From Pedobacter cryoconitis (lineage in GTDB: Bacteria; Bacteroidota; Bacteroidia; Sphingobacteriales; Sphingobacteriaceae), in the NCBI RefSeq assembly GCF_001590605.1, contig NZ_CP014504.1, positions 1,178,001 through 1,242,000 of the forward strand: DNA of 64,000 bases, in the 5' to 3' direction. Position numbers and translations under genes: made by a program. Shown here piece after piece: positions 42,856-52,494 of the stretch. The first letter of the stretch is position 1. Every line of letters begins with the position of its first letter. A model generated the notes under the pieces. The model had not been told where the DNA came from. It saw only the letters and a program-made list of their open reading frames with translations, and made no database searches.

Positions 42856-45570
42856 ATGATGACTATCGTAAAAAGAGGCTTAAAAATAAGAGCCCTCGCA
42901 GACAACAAAAAAATGATTGCTAATGGCAGCGATGAGGCTGCAGCAACTAAACTTCAGAACGTTTCCCGCTCAGACCAGGACTTTTACCTGGCTATGCTGG
43001 ATAGTTCAACGGAAGGTTTGTCGGGCATGCAAGCTAAAGAAAGGCTTGGCAAGTTTGGAATGAATGAAGTTCATCATGAAAAAGCTCCGGCATGGATTAA
43101 ACAATTGATCCAGGCTTTTATAAACCCGTTTATCGGTATTCTCCTGATTATTGCTGTCATCTCTTTTATACTCGATGTCTGGCTCGCTGCTCCGGGAGAA
43201 ACTGATTATAAAACAGTCACGATGGTCGGTATTATGGTGATGGTCAGCTCATTATTAAGGTTTTTTCAGGAGTACAGAAGTAATAAGGCAGCAGAGCAAC
43301 TTAAAAGCATGGTGAAAACTACAGCGACTGTGGTGCGCAAGCCTACCGGGAAGAAAGAACTGGATATTAAAAAACTGGTACCCGGAGATCTGATTCTGTT
43401 GTCGGCAGGAGATATGGTCCCTGCAGATTGCCGCATTGTACAATCTAAAGATCTTTTCGTTAGCCAGTCCATGCTGACAGGAGAATCTTTACCTGTAGAA
43501 AAAAGAAGCCTGGTAGTAAGGGATGCGGAAGAAAAACCATTGGTAGAACTGGATAATATCTGCTTTATGGGGACCAATGTCGTGAGTGGGTCTGCAACTG
43601 CAATTGTCGTAAATACAGGAAATCAGACCTATTTCGGCTCACTTAGTAAAGTAATTGTAGGTAAACGTGCGGAAACGAATTTTGATAAAGGGGTCAATAA
43701 AGTGAGCTACCTGCTGATCAGTTTTATGATCGTAATGGTGCCTTTGATCTTCCTGATTAATGGATTGGTTAAAGGGAATTGGTGGGATGCGCTGCTTTTC
43801 GCAATCGCCGTTGCCGTAGGCCTGACGCCAGAAATGCTGCCGATGATTGTGACCGCGAACCTTGCCAAAGGAGCTGTGAATATGAGTAAGCACAAGGTAA
43901 TTATTAAAAGACTGAATGCGATACAGAATATTGGGGCAATGGACGTGCTGTGCACGGATAAAACCGGAACGCTAACCATGGATAAAATTGTATTGGAAAG
44001 ACACCTGAATATTTTCGGACAAGAAGATGAAGAAGTACTCAAATGGGCTTATCTCAATAGTTTTCATCAAACAGGATTGAAAAATCTGCTTGATGTTGCC
44101 GTGCTTGAACATGTCGAATTGCATGATTACCTGAAAGTGGAAGAGTACTTTTTAAAAGTCGATGAGATTCCTTTTGATTTCCAGCGGCGCAGAATGTCTG
44201 TGGTGCTGAAACAACGCAATGGAAAACATTTACTGATCTGTAAAGGTGCTGTAGAAGAAATGCTTGACCTGTGCAGCCATGCCTTTGATCCTGGAGATGA
44301 TAAAGAATTACATATAGAATCTGATAAAGTAATTCCTATGGATGAAACCATGCGGAATATGATCCTTCAGACTTCAAAAAAACTCAATACAGAAGGGCTT
44401 CGGATCCTGCTTGTGGCCATTCGTGAATTTGATGACCGTGCACTGAATTATGCCGTGGAGGATGAAAAAAACATGATCCTTACTGGGTTTATTGGCTTCC
44501 TTGATCCCGCCAAACCTTCGGCGAAAATAGCTATTGAAGCTTTGCAGAAATTAGGTGTGAGCATCAAAGTGCTGACAGGGGATAATGAGATTGTCACTAA
44601 AAAAATCTGCCGTGATGTAGGTATTCCTTTCGACAAAATCCTGCTAGGCGCGGAAGTAGAAAAAATGACCGATGCAGAATTACAGGAACAAGTAGGAGAG
44701 GTTTCTATCCTCGCTAAATTAAGTCCGGTTCAAAAGTCGCGTGTGGTTAAAATGCTGCAAGTAAAAGGCCATACTGTAGGTTTTATGGGAGATGGGATCA
44801 ATGATGCTGTAGCCCTTAGAGATGCTGATGTAGGGATCAGTGTAGACACAGCAGTTGATATTGCTAAAGAAAGTGCTGATATCATTTTGCTCGAAAAAGA
44901 CCTGATAGTTTTGAGAAAAGGGGTAATCTATGGCCGCAGGACCTTTGGTAATATTATCAAATATATCAAAATGACTGCCAGCAGTAATTTCGGTAACATG
45001 TTCAGCATGTTAGGAGCAAGTGCCTTTCTACCATTCTTGCCAATGCTTCCTGTACAAATTTTGGTTCAGAATTTATTATATGATGTTTCGCAGATCTCCA
45101 TCCCATGGGATAAAATGGATGAAGACTTTATCGAAAAACCCAAAAAATGGGATGCCTCAGGAATTAAAAGATTTATGCTTTATATAGGCCCCATCAGCTC
45201 GGTATTTGACTATGCCATGTTCGCAGTGATGTTTTTCGTTTTCAAAGCGGATACTCCTGAACATCAGCGTCTGTTTCAAAGTGGTTGGTTTATCGAAGGA
45301 TTATTGTCCCAAACACTCATTGTACACATGATCAGGACCCGTAAAATCCCATTTATTCAAAGTTGGGCAACCACACCGGTAGTCGCTTTGACCTCATTGA
45401 TTATGGTTATCGGCATTTTTATACCGTTTTCACCTTTTGCAGGGGCCTTAAAGATGGAGCAATTGCCACTAAGTTATTTTCCATGGTTGATTGGAATCCT
45501 GGCTTGCTACTGTCTCCTCACGCAATTTATTAAAGGATGGTATATCAAAAGATTTAATCAATGGCTATAA
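42856..45570 (+). CDS. mgtA: Magnesium-translocating P-type ATPase
   Basis: A 904-residue P3-type ATPase. The phosphorylation site is DKTGTLT with Asp368, the actuator motif is MLTGESLPVEK, the hinge is MGDGINDAVALRDADVGISV, and the C-terminal YDVSQISIPWDKMDEDFIEKPKKWD is the fingerprint of MgtA/MgtB rather than of soft-metal pumps. About ten membrane helices are visible. It imports magnesium across the cytoplasmic membrane. Its last codons overlap by 10 nt the start of a small membrane-protein gene, which in turn overlaps the adaptor of a metal-efflux system, so Mg uptake and RND efflux seem to be co-expressed. The start could also be the second Met; the ATG pair at 42856 is used here. Confidence 0.93.
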   Translation: MMTIVKRGLKIRALADNKKMIANGSDEAAATKLQNVSRSDQDFYLAMLDSSTEGLSGMQAKERLGKFGMNEVHHEKAPAWIKQLIQAFINPFIGILLIIAVISFILDVWLAAPGETDYKTVTMVGIMVMVSSLLRFFQEYRSNKAAEQLKSMVKTTATVVRKPTGKKELDIKKLVPGDLILLSAGDMVPADCRIVQSKDLFVSQSMLTGESLPVEKRSLVVRDAEEKPLVELDNICFMGTNVVSGSATAIVVNTGNQTYFGSLSKVIVGKRAETNFDKGVNKVSYLLISFMIVMVPLIFLINGLVKGNWWDALLFAIAVAVGLTPEMLPMIVTANLAKGAVNMSKHKVIIKRLNAIQNIGAMDVLCTDKTGTLTMDKIVLERHLNIFGQEDEEVLKWAYLNSFHQTGLKNLLDVAVLEHVELHDYLKVEEYFLKVDEIPFDFQRRRMSVVLKQRNGKHLLICKGAVEEMLDLCSHAFDPGDDKELHIESDKVIPMDETMRNMILQTSKKLNTEGLRILLVAIREFDDRALNYAVEDEKNMILTGFIGFLDPAKPSAKIAIEALQKLGVSIKVLTGDNEIVTKKICRDVGIPFDKILLGAEVEKMTDAELQEQVGEVSILAKLSPVQKSRVVKMLQVKGHTVGFMGDGINDAVALRDADVGISVDTAVDIAKESADIILLEKDLIVLRKGVIYGRRTFGNIIKYIKMTASSNFGNMFSMLGASAFLPFLPMLPVQILVQNLLYDVSQISIPWDKMDEDFIEKPKKWDASGIKRFMLYIGPISSVFDYAMFAVMFFVFKADTPEHQRLFQSGWFIEGLLSQTLIVHMIRTRKIPFIQSWATTPVVALTSLIMVIGIFIPFSPFAGALKMEQLPLSYFPWLIGILACYCLLTQFIKGWYIKRFNQWL

Positions 45571-45710
45571 TCAGGGCTGGCAGACAATGGATAATGGCTA
45601 TCGTATTAATTATACTCGTTATCGTATTCGCAGAATGGTTGGAATACCATTTTCATAACCTATCTAATTTCTCAAACAAAGACAAAGCACAATATGAACT
45701 TAAAAAATAA
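45561..45710 (+). CDS. Small single-pass membrane protein between mgtA and the efflux adaptor
   Basis: A 49-codon frame with ATG at 45561, overlapping the end of mgtA by 10 nt and the start of the efflux adaptor gene by 17 nt. The product has a short basic start (MAIIRAGRQW), one strong membrane helix (IMAIVLIILVIVFAEWLEYH) and a polar tail rich in Asn, Lys and Asp. By the positive-inside rule the C-terminus should lie outside the cytoplasm. The double overlap argues for translation, because it couples both neighbours. It could be a subunit or regulator of MgtA, as small proteins such as MgtR and MgtS are in enterobacteria, though I see no sequence resemblance to those. Confidence 0.6.
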   Translation: MAIIRAGRQWIMAIVLIILVIVFAEWLEYHFHNLSNFSNKDKAQYELKK

Positions 45711-46824
45711 GCGTCAGTCGTATCTGACTGGCATTGCCATGGTCATTATCGGAATGACTGCATCCTGCAAACAGCAAGTAACCAAAGAACCTGCCGCTGA
45801 TTTTACTTTGGAAGGTGATGTTATTACTGTGCCTGAAAACTCAGGGCTGAAAAGTAAACTGAAATTTATAACAGTTAATACTGAACCTTACCGGATGCAA
45901 ATGATGACCGCCGGAACGGTTAAAGCTATTCCTACCCAGTTTGCAGAAATTGCCCCGCCTTTTCAGGGCCGGGTAACTAAAAGTTATATCAGATTGGGGA
46001 TGAAAACGACCGCTGAAACACCCTTGTTTGAAATCAGTTCTCCGGATTTTATTGCCGCTCAAAAGGTGTTTTTTCAAGAGAAATCGCAAATGCAACAAGC
46101 TGAAAGGACTTTGAAGCGCCAAAAAGACCTGATGGCTAATGGCGTTGGTACACAGAAAGATTTGGAAGAAGCGCAGACCGGTTATGATGTAGAAAAAAAG
46201 GAATATGAAAATGCAGTTATAGGCATTAAAATATTCAAAGCAAATCCGGAAAAATTATCCTTAGGACAAGCGCTTGTAGTACATGCGCCAATTACCGGAG
46301 AAGTGATTGAGAATAAAGTGGTTTTAGGCCAGTTTATCAAAGATGACGCAGCCAGTGTAGCCACCGTAGCCAATCTGAATAAAGTATGGGTTGCCGGGCA
46401 GGTTAAGGAAAAAGACATCCGTTATATCCATGAAAAGGACGAATGTGAGATAGAAGTAGCCGCGTTACCTGGTAAAAAACTTCAGGGAAAAGTTTACCAT
46501 GTCAATGAAATTGTTGACGAAGATACGCGCAGTGTACAAGTTCTGATCGAATGTGACAATAGCGACCATACGCTTAAACCGGGAATGTATGTCTCTGTTA
46601 ATTTTATTGACGCACCCACATCGGCTGTGCTTATTCCACTGAAAGCTATCCTGCAAATGAACGATGCAAATTTTGTTTTCGTGGTTACTGCAGCTGGTAA
46701 ATATATCAAAAGAAAGGTGGAAACAGGCGATACAGAAGGAAGTCGTGTGGTCATTAAAAGTGGTCTGGCCAAAGGCGAAAAGATCGTATCAGAAGGCGGT
46801 TTTTATTTATTAGAAGCTAAGTAA
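45694..46824 (+). CDS. Periplasmic adaptor of a heavy-metal RND efflux pump (CzcB/CusB-like)
   Basis: A 376-residue membrane-fusion protein with a signal peptide and lipobox-like ending MTASC, so probably lipid-anchored. Seen in order: a barrel-sandwich half (GTVKAIPTQFAEIAPPFQGRVTKSYI), a coiled-coil hairpin at about 120-180 (AAQKVFFQEKSQMQQAERTLKRQKDL), the second lipoyl half (VVHAPITGEVIENKVVLGQFI), a beta-barrel and a C-terminal membrane-proximal part. It links the RND pump to the TolC-like channel encoded next. No His-rich metal-binding tail is present. Confidence 0.92.
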   Translation: MNLKNKRQSYLTGIAMVIIGMTASCKQQVTKEPAADFTLEGDVITVPENSGLKSKLKFITVNTEPYRMQMMTAGTVKAIPTQFAEIAPPFQGRVTKSYIRLGMKTTAETPLFEISSPDFIAAQKVFFQEKSQMQQAERTLKRQKDLMANGVGTQKDLEEAQTGYDVEKKEYENAVIGIKIFKANPEKLSLGQALVVHAPITGEVIENKVVLGQFIKDDAASVATVANLNKVWVAGQVKEKDIRYIHEKDECEIEVAALPGKKLQGKVYHVNEIVDEDTRSVQVLIECDNSDHTLKPGMYVSVNFIDAPTSAVLIPLKAILQMNDANFVFVVTAAGKYIKRKVETGDTEGSRVVIKSGLAKGEKIVSEGGFYLLEAK

Positions 46825-46866
46825 TCACATTATTAGAAGCCCAATATCACGCTATAAGCCCAATCA
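46808..46866. repeat. Imperfect tandem repeat between the adaptor and pump genes
   Basis: Three degenerate units of about 17-23 bp, carrying TTATTAGAAGC or a variant and then AATATCAC/AATCAT, run from the last codons of the adaptor gene to the ATG of the pump gene. Confidence 0.5.
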
Positions 46867-46867
46867 T

Positions 46868-49800
46868 ATGAAGCAATTAATTTTTACCGCAATAAAAAAA
46901 CGCTGGCTCTTTGCAGCTCTTTTTGTACTCCTGGCTGTATTCGGATTTTACTCCTGGAAACAACTTTCCATAGAAGCGTATCCGGATATTGCGGATGTAA
47001 CTTCTCAGGTAGTTACCCAGGTGCCAGGTCTGGCAGCCGAAGAAGTAGAACAACAGATTTCTATCCCTATAGAACGTGCACTCAACGGTTTACCCGGTAT
47101 GCATGTGATGCGCAGCCGGAGTTTATTCGGTCTGTCGCTCATCACTATGGTCTTTGATGATGGTGTCGATGATTACTGGGCGAGGCAAAGAATTCAGGAA
47201 CGGTTAACTGATGTCAAGCTTCCTTTTGGCGCGGTTCCGGGACTTGATCCGCTGACTTCACCAACCGGAGAAATCTACCGGTATATTATAGAAAGCAAAA
47301 ATCATGATTTAAGAGAACTCACTGATTTACAGAACTGGACAATTATACCAAAGATTAAACAAGTACAGGGTGTGGCTGATGTGACCAACTTTGGAGGGAT
47401 TACTACCCAATATCAGATAGAAATTGACCCTGCTAAATTAGCACAATATCATATTGCGCTTGCCGATGTACAAACGGCAATCAGTAATAATAACACCAAT
47501 GCAGGGGGGAGTATTTTAAACCGTGGAGAACAAGGGTATGTCGTTCGGGGGATAGGTCTGGTCAAAGATTTAGCCGCTTTAGGTGATGTGGTTATTAAAT
47601 CTGTCAATGGTGTACCTGTATTTGTAAAAGATCTGGGCGAACTGAAATATGGTACACTGGAACGCAAAGGGGTATTGGGTTATACGGATCGCAAGGTGAA
47701 TTATTCTGATGGAATTGCAGGAATTGTAGTGATGCTGAAAGGACAAAATCCTTCCGTAGTACTCGATGGAATTCATCAGGCAATAACAGAGCTGAACCAT
47801 GGTGTTTTACCTGAAGGAGTAACTATCCGTGCTTATCTGGACAGGACAAACTTAATTAATACTACGCTTGATACGGTTTCTCATACGCTTTTAGAGGGAA
47901 TGGCATTAGTTATTGTGGTGTTAATTGTTTTCCTGGGAAGCTGGAGAGGCGCATTAATTGTAGCCATCACAATCCCAATAGCGCTGCTTGTTGCATTTAT
48001 TCTCATGCATTTTACGAAGATCCCTGCCAATCTGCTCTCTCTGGGTGCAATTGATTTTGGGATTATTGTAGATGGTGCTATTGTAATGCTGGAAACCATC
48101 CTGAAAAAAAGGGAAGATCATCCTGATCAGGAATTGGAAGAGGTTTCTATTAGTCAGAGTGCTTTAAGCGTTGCCAAGCCTGTTTTATTTTCAACGATTA
48201 TCATTATTACCGCTTACCTGCCTTTGTTCTCTTTTGAAAGAGTAGAGAAAAAACTATTTACACCCATGGCTTTTACTGTAGGTTATGCTTTGCTGGGTGC
48301 ATTGGCAGTTGCATTGCTATTGATACCGGGACTCGCTTATGCCGTTTATAAAAAACCAGGCAAAATCTATCATAATACATGGTTGGAAAAACTGACTGCA
48401 TGGTATGAAAAGCGTCTGAGTAAAATCATGGACAAGCCAAAAAAGGTATTTATGCCGTTGGTTTTAGTGTTGGTAAGCGCTATTGTCCTGTCAGTTATCG
48501 TTGGAAAAGACTTTTTACCACCATTAGATGAAGGTTCAATCTGGTTGCAGGTATCGTTGCCTCCCGGGGTTACTTTAGAAAAGTCAAGGGAGATGAGTGA
48601 TGCACTGAGAGCAGCAACGATGAAACACCCTGAAATCACTTATGTGAATGTCCAGGCAGGTCGTAATGATCAGGGAACTGATTATTTTACCCCTTCACAT
48701 TTTGAAGTTTCTGTAGGACTAAAGCCTTATAAGGAATGGGAAAGCGGCCGAACTAAAGCCGCTCTGGTTGAAGATTTGTCCAGAGAATATGCTGCTATGC
48801 CAGGTTATTCAGTAGCTTTTACACAGCCAATGATTGACGGGGTAATGGATAAAATTTCGGGTGCACACAGTGAATTGGTAGTTAAAGTGTTTGGGAATGA
48901 TTTTAAGGAAACCAGGAGAATCACTGAAAACGTGGTTTCTACTTTAAGAAAAGTAAAAGGAGCTGTTGATATCGCAATTGATCAGGAACCTCCTCTGCCA
49001 CAATTACAAATCAGGATAAACAGAGATGCTGTAGCCAAATACGGACTGAATATTAGTGATGTAGCCGAATTGGTTGAGGTTGCTATAGGTGGTAAAGCTG
49101 TTTCACAGATCTTTTCGGGCGACAGAGTTTATGATGTGATTTGCCGTTATAAAGAAGCAAGCCGGAATACACCTGAAAAAATAGGGAACCTGATGCTAAC
49201 TTCATCAACGGGAGCAAAGATTCCTCTGTCGCAGATTGCTGAAGTGAAAACTGATCTGGGCGAAAGTTCTATTTCCAGGGAAATGAACCGCAGACAACTA
49301 ACTGTCAGGTTAAATTTAAGAGGAGTTGATTTAAGTTCATTTTTGAAAGATGCACAGGCAAAGATTACAAAGCAGGTTAAATATGATCATGAAAAGTATA
49401 AAATAGAATGGGGCGGCCAGTTTGAAAATCAAAACCGTGCTTACGCTAAACTAGGAGTTGTTGTGCCTTTAGCCTTAGCCATTATGTTTTTATTACTTTA
49501 TGGCGCGTTTGGAAAGTTCAGACAGGCAGGTTTGATTTTAAGCATTGTTCCGCTCGCTTTATTTGGTGGGATGTTAGCTTTAAATATCAGGGGAATGACG
49601 CTGAACGTTTCTTCAGCAGTAGGTTTTATCGCACTATTTGGTGTCGCTATTCAAAATGGTGTGATTCTGATTTCTCATATCAACGAATTGCGCAAAAAAG
49701 GATATGATTTACTCAGGGCAGTTTTAGATGGTGCAAAACATCGCTTCCGGCCTGTTCTGATGACTGCAACAGTAGCGGTATTAGGTCTTTTGCCTGCTTC

Positions 49801-49969
49801 TTTAGCTACGGGTATAGGCTCTGACGTTCAAAGACCACTGGCTACAGTGATCGTTTATGGCTTGTTTGCCGCAACAGCAATTACATTGTTCGTTTTACCA
49901 GCACTTTATTACCTGCTGGAAAGTAAATGGGGCAAGGATGATTTTCAGCCATCGAAAGTGGCTGGTTAA
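46868..49969 (+). CDS. czcA: Heavy-metal RND efflux pump, CzcA type
   Basis: A 1033-residue inner-membrane pump of the HME-RND family with two large periplasmic loops and twelve expected helices. The fourth-helix signature reads DFGIIVDGAIVMLE with Asp396, Asp402 and Glu409, the pattern of divalent-cation (Co/Zn/Cd) pumps; copper/silver pumps such as CusA have a different motif here. It starts 43 nt after the adaptor and is followed by the channel, forming a complete tripartite exporter. The exact metal is inferred from this motif only. Confidence 0.92.
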   Translation: MKQLIFTAIKKRWLFAALFVLLAVFGFYSWKQLSIEAYPDIADVTSQVVTQVPGLAAEEVEQQISIPIERALNGLPGMHVMRSRSLFGLSLITMVFDDGVDDYWARQRIQERLTDVKLPFGAVPGLDPLTSPTGEIYRYIIESKNHDLRELTDLQNWTIIPKIKQVQGVADVTNFGGITTQYQIEIDPAKLAQYHIALADVQTAISNNNTNAGGSILNRGEQGYVVRGIGLVKDLAALGDVVIKSVNGVPVFVKDLGELKYGTLERKGVLGYTDRKVNYSDGIAGIVVMLKGQNPSVVLDGIHQAITELNHGVLPEGVTIRAYLDRTNLINTTLDTVSHTLLEGMALVIVVLIVFLGSWRGALIVAITIPIALLVAFILMHFTKIPANLLSLGAIDFGIIVDGAIVMLETILKKREDHPDQELEEVSISQSALSVAKPVLFSTIIIITAYLPLFSFERVEKKLFTPMAFTVGYALLGALAVALLLIPGLAYAVYKKPGKIYHNTWLEKLTAWYEKRLSKIMDKPKKVFMPLVLVLVSAIVLSVIVGKDFLPPLDEGSIWLQVSLPPGVTLEKSREMSDALRAATMKHPEITYVNVQAGRNDQGTDYFTPSHFEVSVGLKPYKEWESGRTKAALVEDLSREYAAMPGYSVAFTQPMIDGVMDKISGAHSELVVKVFGNDFKETRRITENVVSTLRKVKGAVDIAIDQEPPLPQLQIRINRDAVAKYGLNISDVAELVEVAIGGKAVSQIFSGDRVYDVICRYKEASRNTPEKIGNLMLTSSTGAKIPLSQIAEVKTDLGESSISREMNRRQLTVRLNLRGVDLSSFLKDAQAKITKQVKYDHEKYKIEWGGQFENQNRAYAKLGVVVPLALAIMFLLLYGAFGKFRQAGLILSIVPLALFGGMLALNIRGMTLNVSSAVGFIALFGVAIQNGVILISHINELRKKGYDLLRAVLDGAKHRFRPVLMTATVAVLGLLPASLATGIGSDVQRPLATVIVYGLFAATAITLFVLPALYYLLESKWGKDDFQPSKVAG

Positions 49970-50044
49970 TAAATCGATTAGAAACAATCAATCAATAAAT
50001 CGATTAGAAAAGTAATGCAATAAATCCATTGGAATAAGTAATTC
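49968..50044. repeat. Three tandem 26-bp units between pump and channel genes
   Basis: Units begin at 49968, 49994 and 50019, each opening with AATAAATCGATTAGAAA or a variant. The array starts within the stop codon of czcA and ends 12 nt before the channel gene. Confidence 0.75.
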
Positions 50045-50056
50045 AATACTAAATAC

Positions 50057-51340
50057 ATGAAAGTTATTAAATGTTTTTTGTCCTGGTGCCTGTTTACAGG
50101 TATCACCTTGAATGGACAAGCACAGGTAGATACCCTGTCTTTAAAATCAAAAATATCTGTGCTTCAGTTCCTGAACCGTGTAGGAAAAGAAAACCTGGGT
50201 TATGCCGCAGAAAAGTACAATGTAAATATTGCAGAGGCGGGGATTGAAACCGCGAAGATCTTTCCAGACCCTCAATTTTCAGCAGGTGTATTTGATAATC
50301 AGCAGGGTAAATTGAAACTGGGGCAGGGGGTAACATTGGGGCTGGGAACAACCATTGAATTGGGTGGCAAAAGAAAGGCCCGGATTAGCCTTGCTCAAAG
50401 TGTGGCTGAATTAAACAAAGCATTATTGCTTGATTATTTAAGGAATCTGAGAGCTGATGCTGCACTGGCTTATTACACGGCAATTCAACAGTACGAATTA
50501 TTGCAGGTGCAACATTATTCTTATCAAATGATGAAACAACTGGCAGACGCAGATGCGATCCGTTATAAACTGGGCGCAATTACAGAAACAGATGCTAGAC
50601 AATCCAAACTGGAAGCCAGCAATTTACAAAATAATGTTTATCAGAATGAAGCAGACTGGAAAAATTCGCTGATTAAGCTAAGTGCTTATCTTGGTAAAAA
50701 GAGTGCAGATACTTTAGTGATGCCAGATGGCGATTTTGAGAACCTTTCGCGTGATATAAACTATCAGTCCTTAATCAATAATGCGCAGCTCATCAGGGCA
50801 GACGCTGTAGCAGCATTAAATAATAAAATTGTCGCGGACAGGAGCCTGGCTTTGGTAAAAGCAAACCGGAAAGTTGATTTAGGAGTTAATGCGGGACTAC
50901 AGTTTGCTGGTGTTTCGACAAATGAAATTGCGCCAACGCCTTATCACCGTACTTTTAATGCCGGATTTAGTGTTCCGTTGAAATTCTCAAATCATTATAA
51001 TGGGGATTTAAAAGCTGCTCAATTTGCGATTAAGCAGGTTGGTATTCAATATGAACAGGTTCAGCAACAGATTCAGGTTGAAGTAACACAGGCTTATTTT
51101 AATTATACTGCAGCCCAGAAACAGGTTCAGCAATATAAAACCGGGCTGCTGAGTGAAGGGGAAAAGATTTTGACGGCTAAAATATATAGCTATAAACGTG
51201 GGGAAACTTCTTTGTTGGAAGTTTTGAACGCGCAAAGGACGTACAATGAAGTACAGCAAGGATTTTATGAATCACAATCGAATTATGCAGCTGCACTGAT
51301 TGAATTAGAACGTGCTGCGGGGATCTGGGATATTAAATAA
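50057..51340 (+). CDS. TolC-like outer membrane channel of the RND efflux system
   Basis: A 427-residue outer membrane factor with a signal peptide (MKVIKCFLSWCLFTGITLNGQAQ) and the two-fold repeat of the family: long helices (YAAEKYNVNIAEAGIETAKIFPDPQFSAGVF; LLDYLRNLRADAALAYYTAIQQYEL) and, in the second half, QIQVEVTQAYFNYTAAQKQVQQY and YKRGETSLLEVLNAQRTYNEVQ. A trimer would form the outer-membrane exit for the CzcA pump. It is the last gene of the metal operon; a clear terminator follows about 145 nt later. Confidence 0.92.
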   Translation: MKVIKCFLSWCLFTGITLNGQAQVDTLSLKSKISVLQFLNRVGKENLGYAAEKYNVNIAEAGIETAKIFPDPQFSAGVFDNQQGKLKLGQGVTLGLGTTIELGGKRKARISLAQSVAELNKALLLDYLRNLRADAALAYYTAIQQYELLQVQHYSYQMMKQLADADAIRYKLGAITETDARQSKLEASNLQNNVYQNEADWKNSLIKLSAYLGKKSADTLVMPDGDFENLSRDINYQSLINNAQLIRADAVAALNNKIVADRSLALVKANRKVDLGVNAGLQFAGVSTNEIAPTPYHRTFNAGFSVPLKFSNHYNGDLKAAQFAIKQVGIQYEQVQQQIQVEVTQAYFNYTAAQKQVQQYKTGLLSEGEKILTAKIYSYKRGETSLLEVLNAQRTYNEVQQGFYESQSNYAAALIELERAAGIWDIK

Positions 51341-51485
51341 GCCTATTGAATGAAATTTTGTTGCTACACTAGCAGACGTTGCGCAGTTAAACATGGTTAC
51401 TGATCAGCCAATAGTTGGTAAGGCAGTACACGGAGAAGTCATTACACTGGTTAGCATAAGTAATGATTTATGGTGGTTGGTACGT

Positions 51486-51518
51486 AAAGCCGTCCCATTT
51501 ATTTGGGATGGCTTTTTA
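51486..51518 (+). terminator. Rho-independent terminator of the metal operon
   Basis: AAAGCCGTCCCA at 51486-51497 pairs with TGGGATGGCTTT at 51504-51515 (one G-T pair, 6-nt loop), followed by TTAA. An open frame of 63 codons runs through it and is not a gene. The rest of 51341-51576 shows nothing. Confidence 0.75.
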
Positions 51519-51576
51519 ATTGGTAAACCTTCCGCAATACACGCTTTTGGAGACTTCATAACTGTTTTCAGGCTGA

Positions 51577-52491
51577 TTATATGACTGATTTTTCAGAAAT
51601 TTCCTTTTCGTTTGACGAATATTTAACCAGGTGATTCTGCAAATGCAGTAGTGCAGGATTCGGATTTTCTTTTCTATTGAGCATAATCAACGGAACAGTT
51701 TCTTCTGTGTTTTCCAGTGGTATGAATTTTAGTTGTAATGCATATCCATTTTCTACATTTTCAGGTAAAAGTGAAATGCCAAAACCACTTTCAACCAATC
51801 TCAACACCGAGTTTAGCTGAGAAGCATGATGTGAGATTTGTGGTGTAAACCCTGCATTTGAACATAAAACTAAAAAACTATCAAATATAGTGGGGCCACA
51901 TTCGCGCGTGAATGTGATAAATTGTTCATTCGCCAGTTCTTGAACAGAGATCTTTTTTTTTGCGGATAGTGAATGTGTTATGGGTAAAACAGCTACGAAT
52001 TTTTCTGAGAGAATCAGTTTTTCTTCTAGTTTTTCGGGATGCAGCCAAGTTCTTACAAAAGCGGCATCCAGCGTACCATTATTTAATTCATGGACTAATT
52101 TGTGGTTAGGTAATTCCTCAAATTGTAAATTAATGTGTGGATGACTTTTTGTAAATTCTGCCAGCAACGCAGGAAGATTACTATGCATAACTGCACCTAC
52201 ATAGCCAATTCTCAGCGTACCCGTTTCTCCCTGACCATAAATAGCCAGTCGTTTCTTTACAGTTTGCATCTGCAAAATCATTTGCTTGGCATCTTGTAAA
52301 AAGTCTTGTCCGGCAGGGGTAAGTATAACGCTTCTTTTAGTCCGTTCAAAAAGTAATACACCCAGGTCATTTTCTATCAGCTGAATCATTCTGCTCAGTG
52401 GAGGCTGTGAAATATGTAACCTTTCTGCAGCCCTTCCAAAATGTAATTCTTCTGCTAAAACCAGAAAATAATTCAAATGTCTTAAATCCAT
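51577..52491 (-). CDS. LysR-family transcriptional regulator
   Basis: A 304-residue regulator with the N-terminal winged helix (MDLRHLNYFLVLAEELHFGRAAERLHISQPPLSRMIQLIE) and the periplasmic-binding-protein-like effector domain (LRIGYVGAVMHSNLPALLAEF ... LPENV). The start is fixed by the canonical MDLRHL. It is divergent from a RidA-SnoaL fusion gene, 90 nt away, and two direct operator-like repeats lie between them, so it probably controls that gene. The inducer is unknown. Confidence 0.94.
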   Translation of the reverse strand: MDLRHLNYFLVLAEELHFGRAAERLHISQPPLSRMIQLIENDLGVLLFERTKRSVILTPAGQDFLQDAKQMILQMQTVKKRLAIYGQGETGTLRIGYVGAVMHSNLPALLAEFTKSHPHINLQFEELPNHKLVHELNNGTLDAAFVRTWLHPEKLEEKLILSEKFVAVLPITHSLSAKKKISVQELANEQFITFTRECGPTIFDSFLVLCSNAGFTPQISHHASQLNSVLRLVESGFGISLLPENVENGYALQLKFIPLENTEETVPLIMLNRKENPNPALLHLQNHLVKYSSNEKEISEKSVI

Positions 52492-52494
52492 AGT

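Noticed and set aside
42856..45570. Copper/zinc P1B-type ATPase
   Set aside because: No CPC/HP metal motif or N-terminal CxxC; the C-terminal SIPWDKMDEDF pattern and length fit MgtA.
51393..51584. 63-codon + strand frame after the TolC-like gene
   Set aside because: It runs through a clear rho-independent terminator and into the end of the LysR gene.
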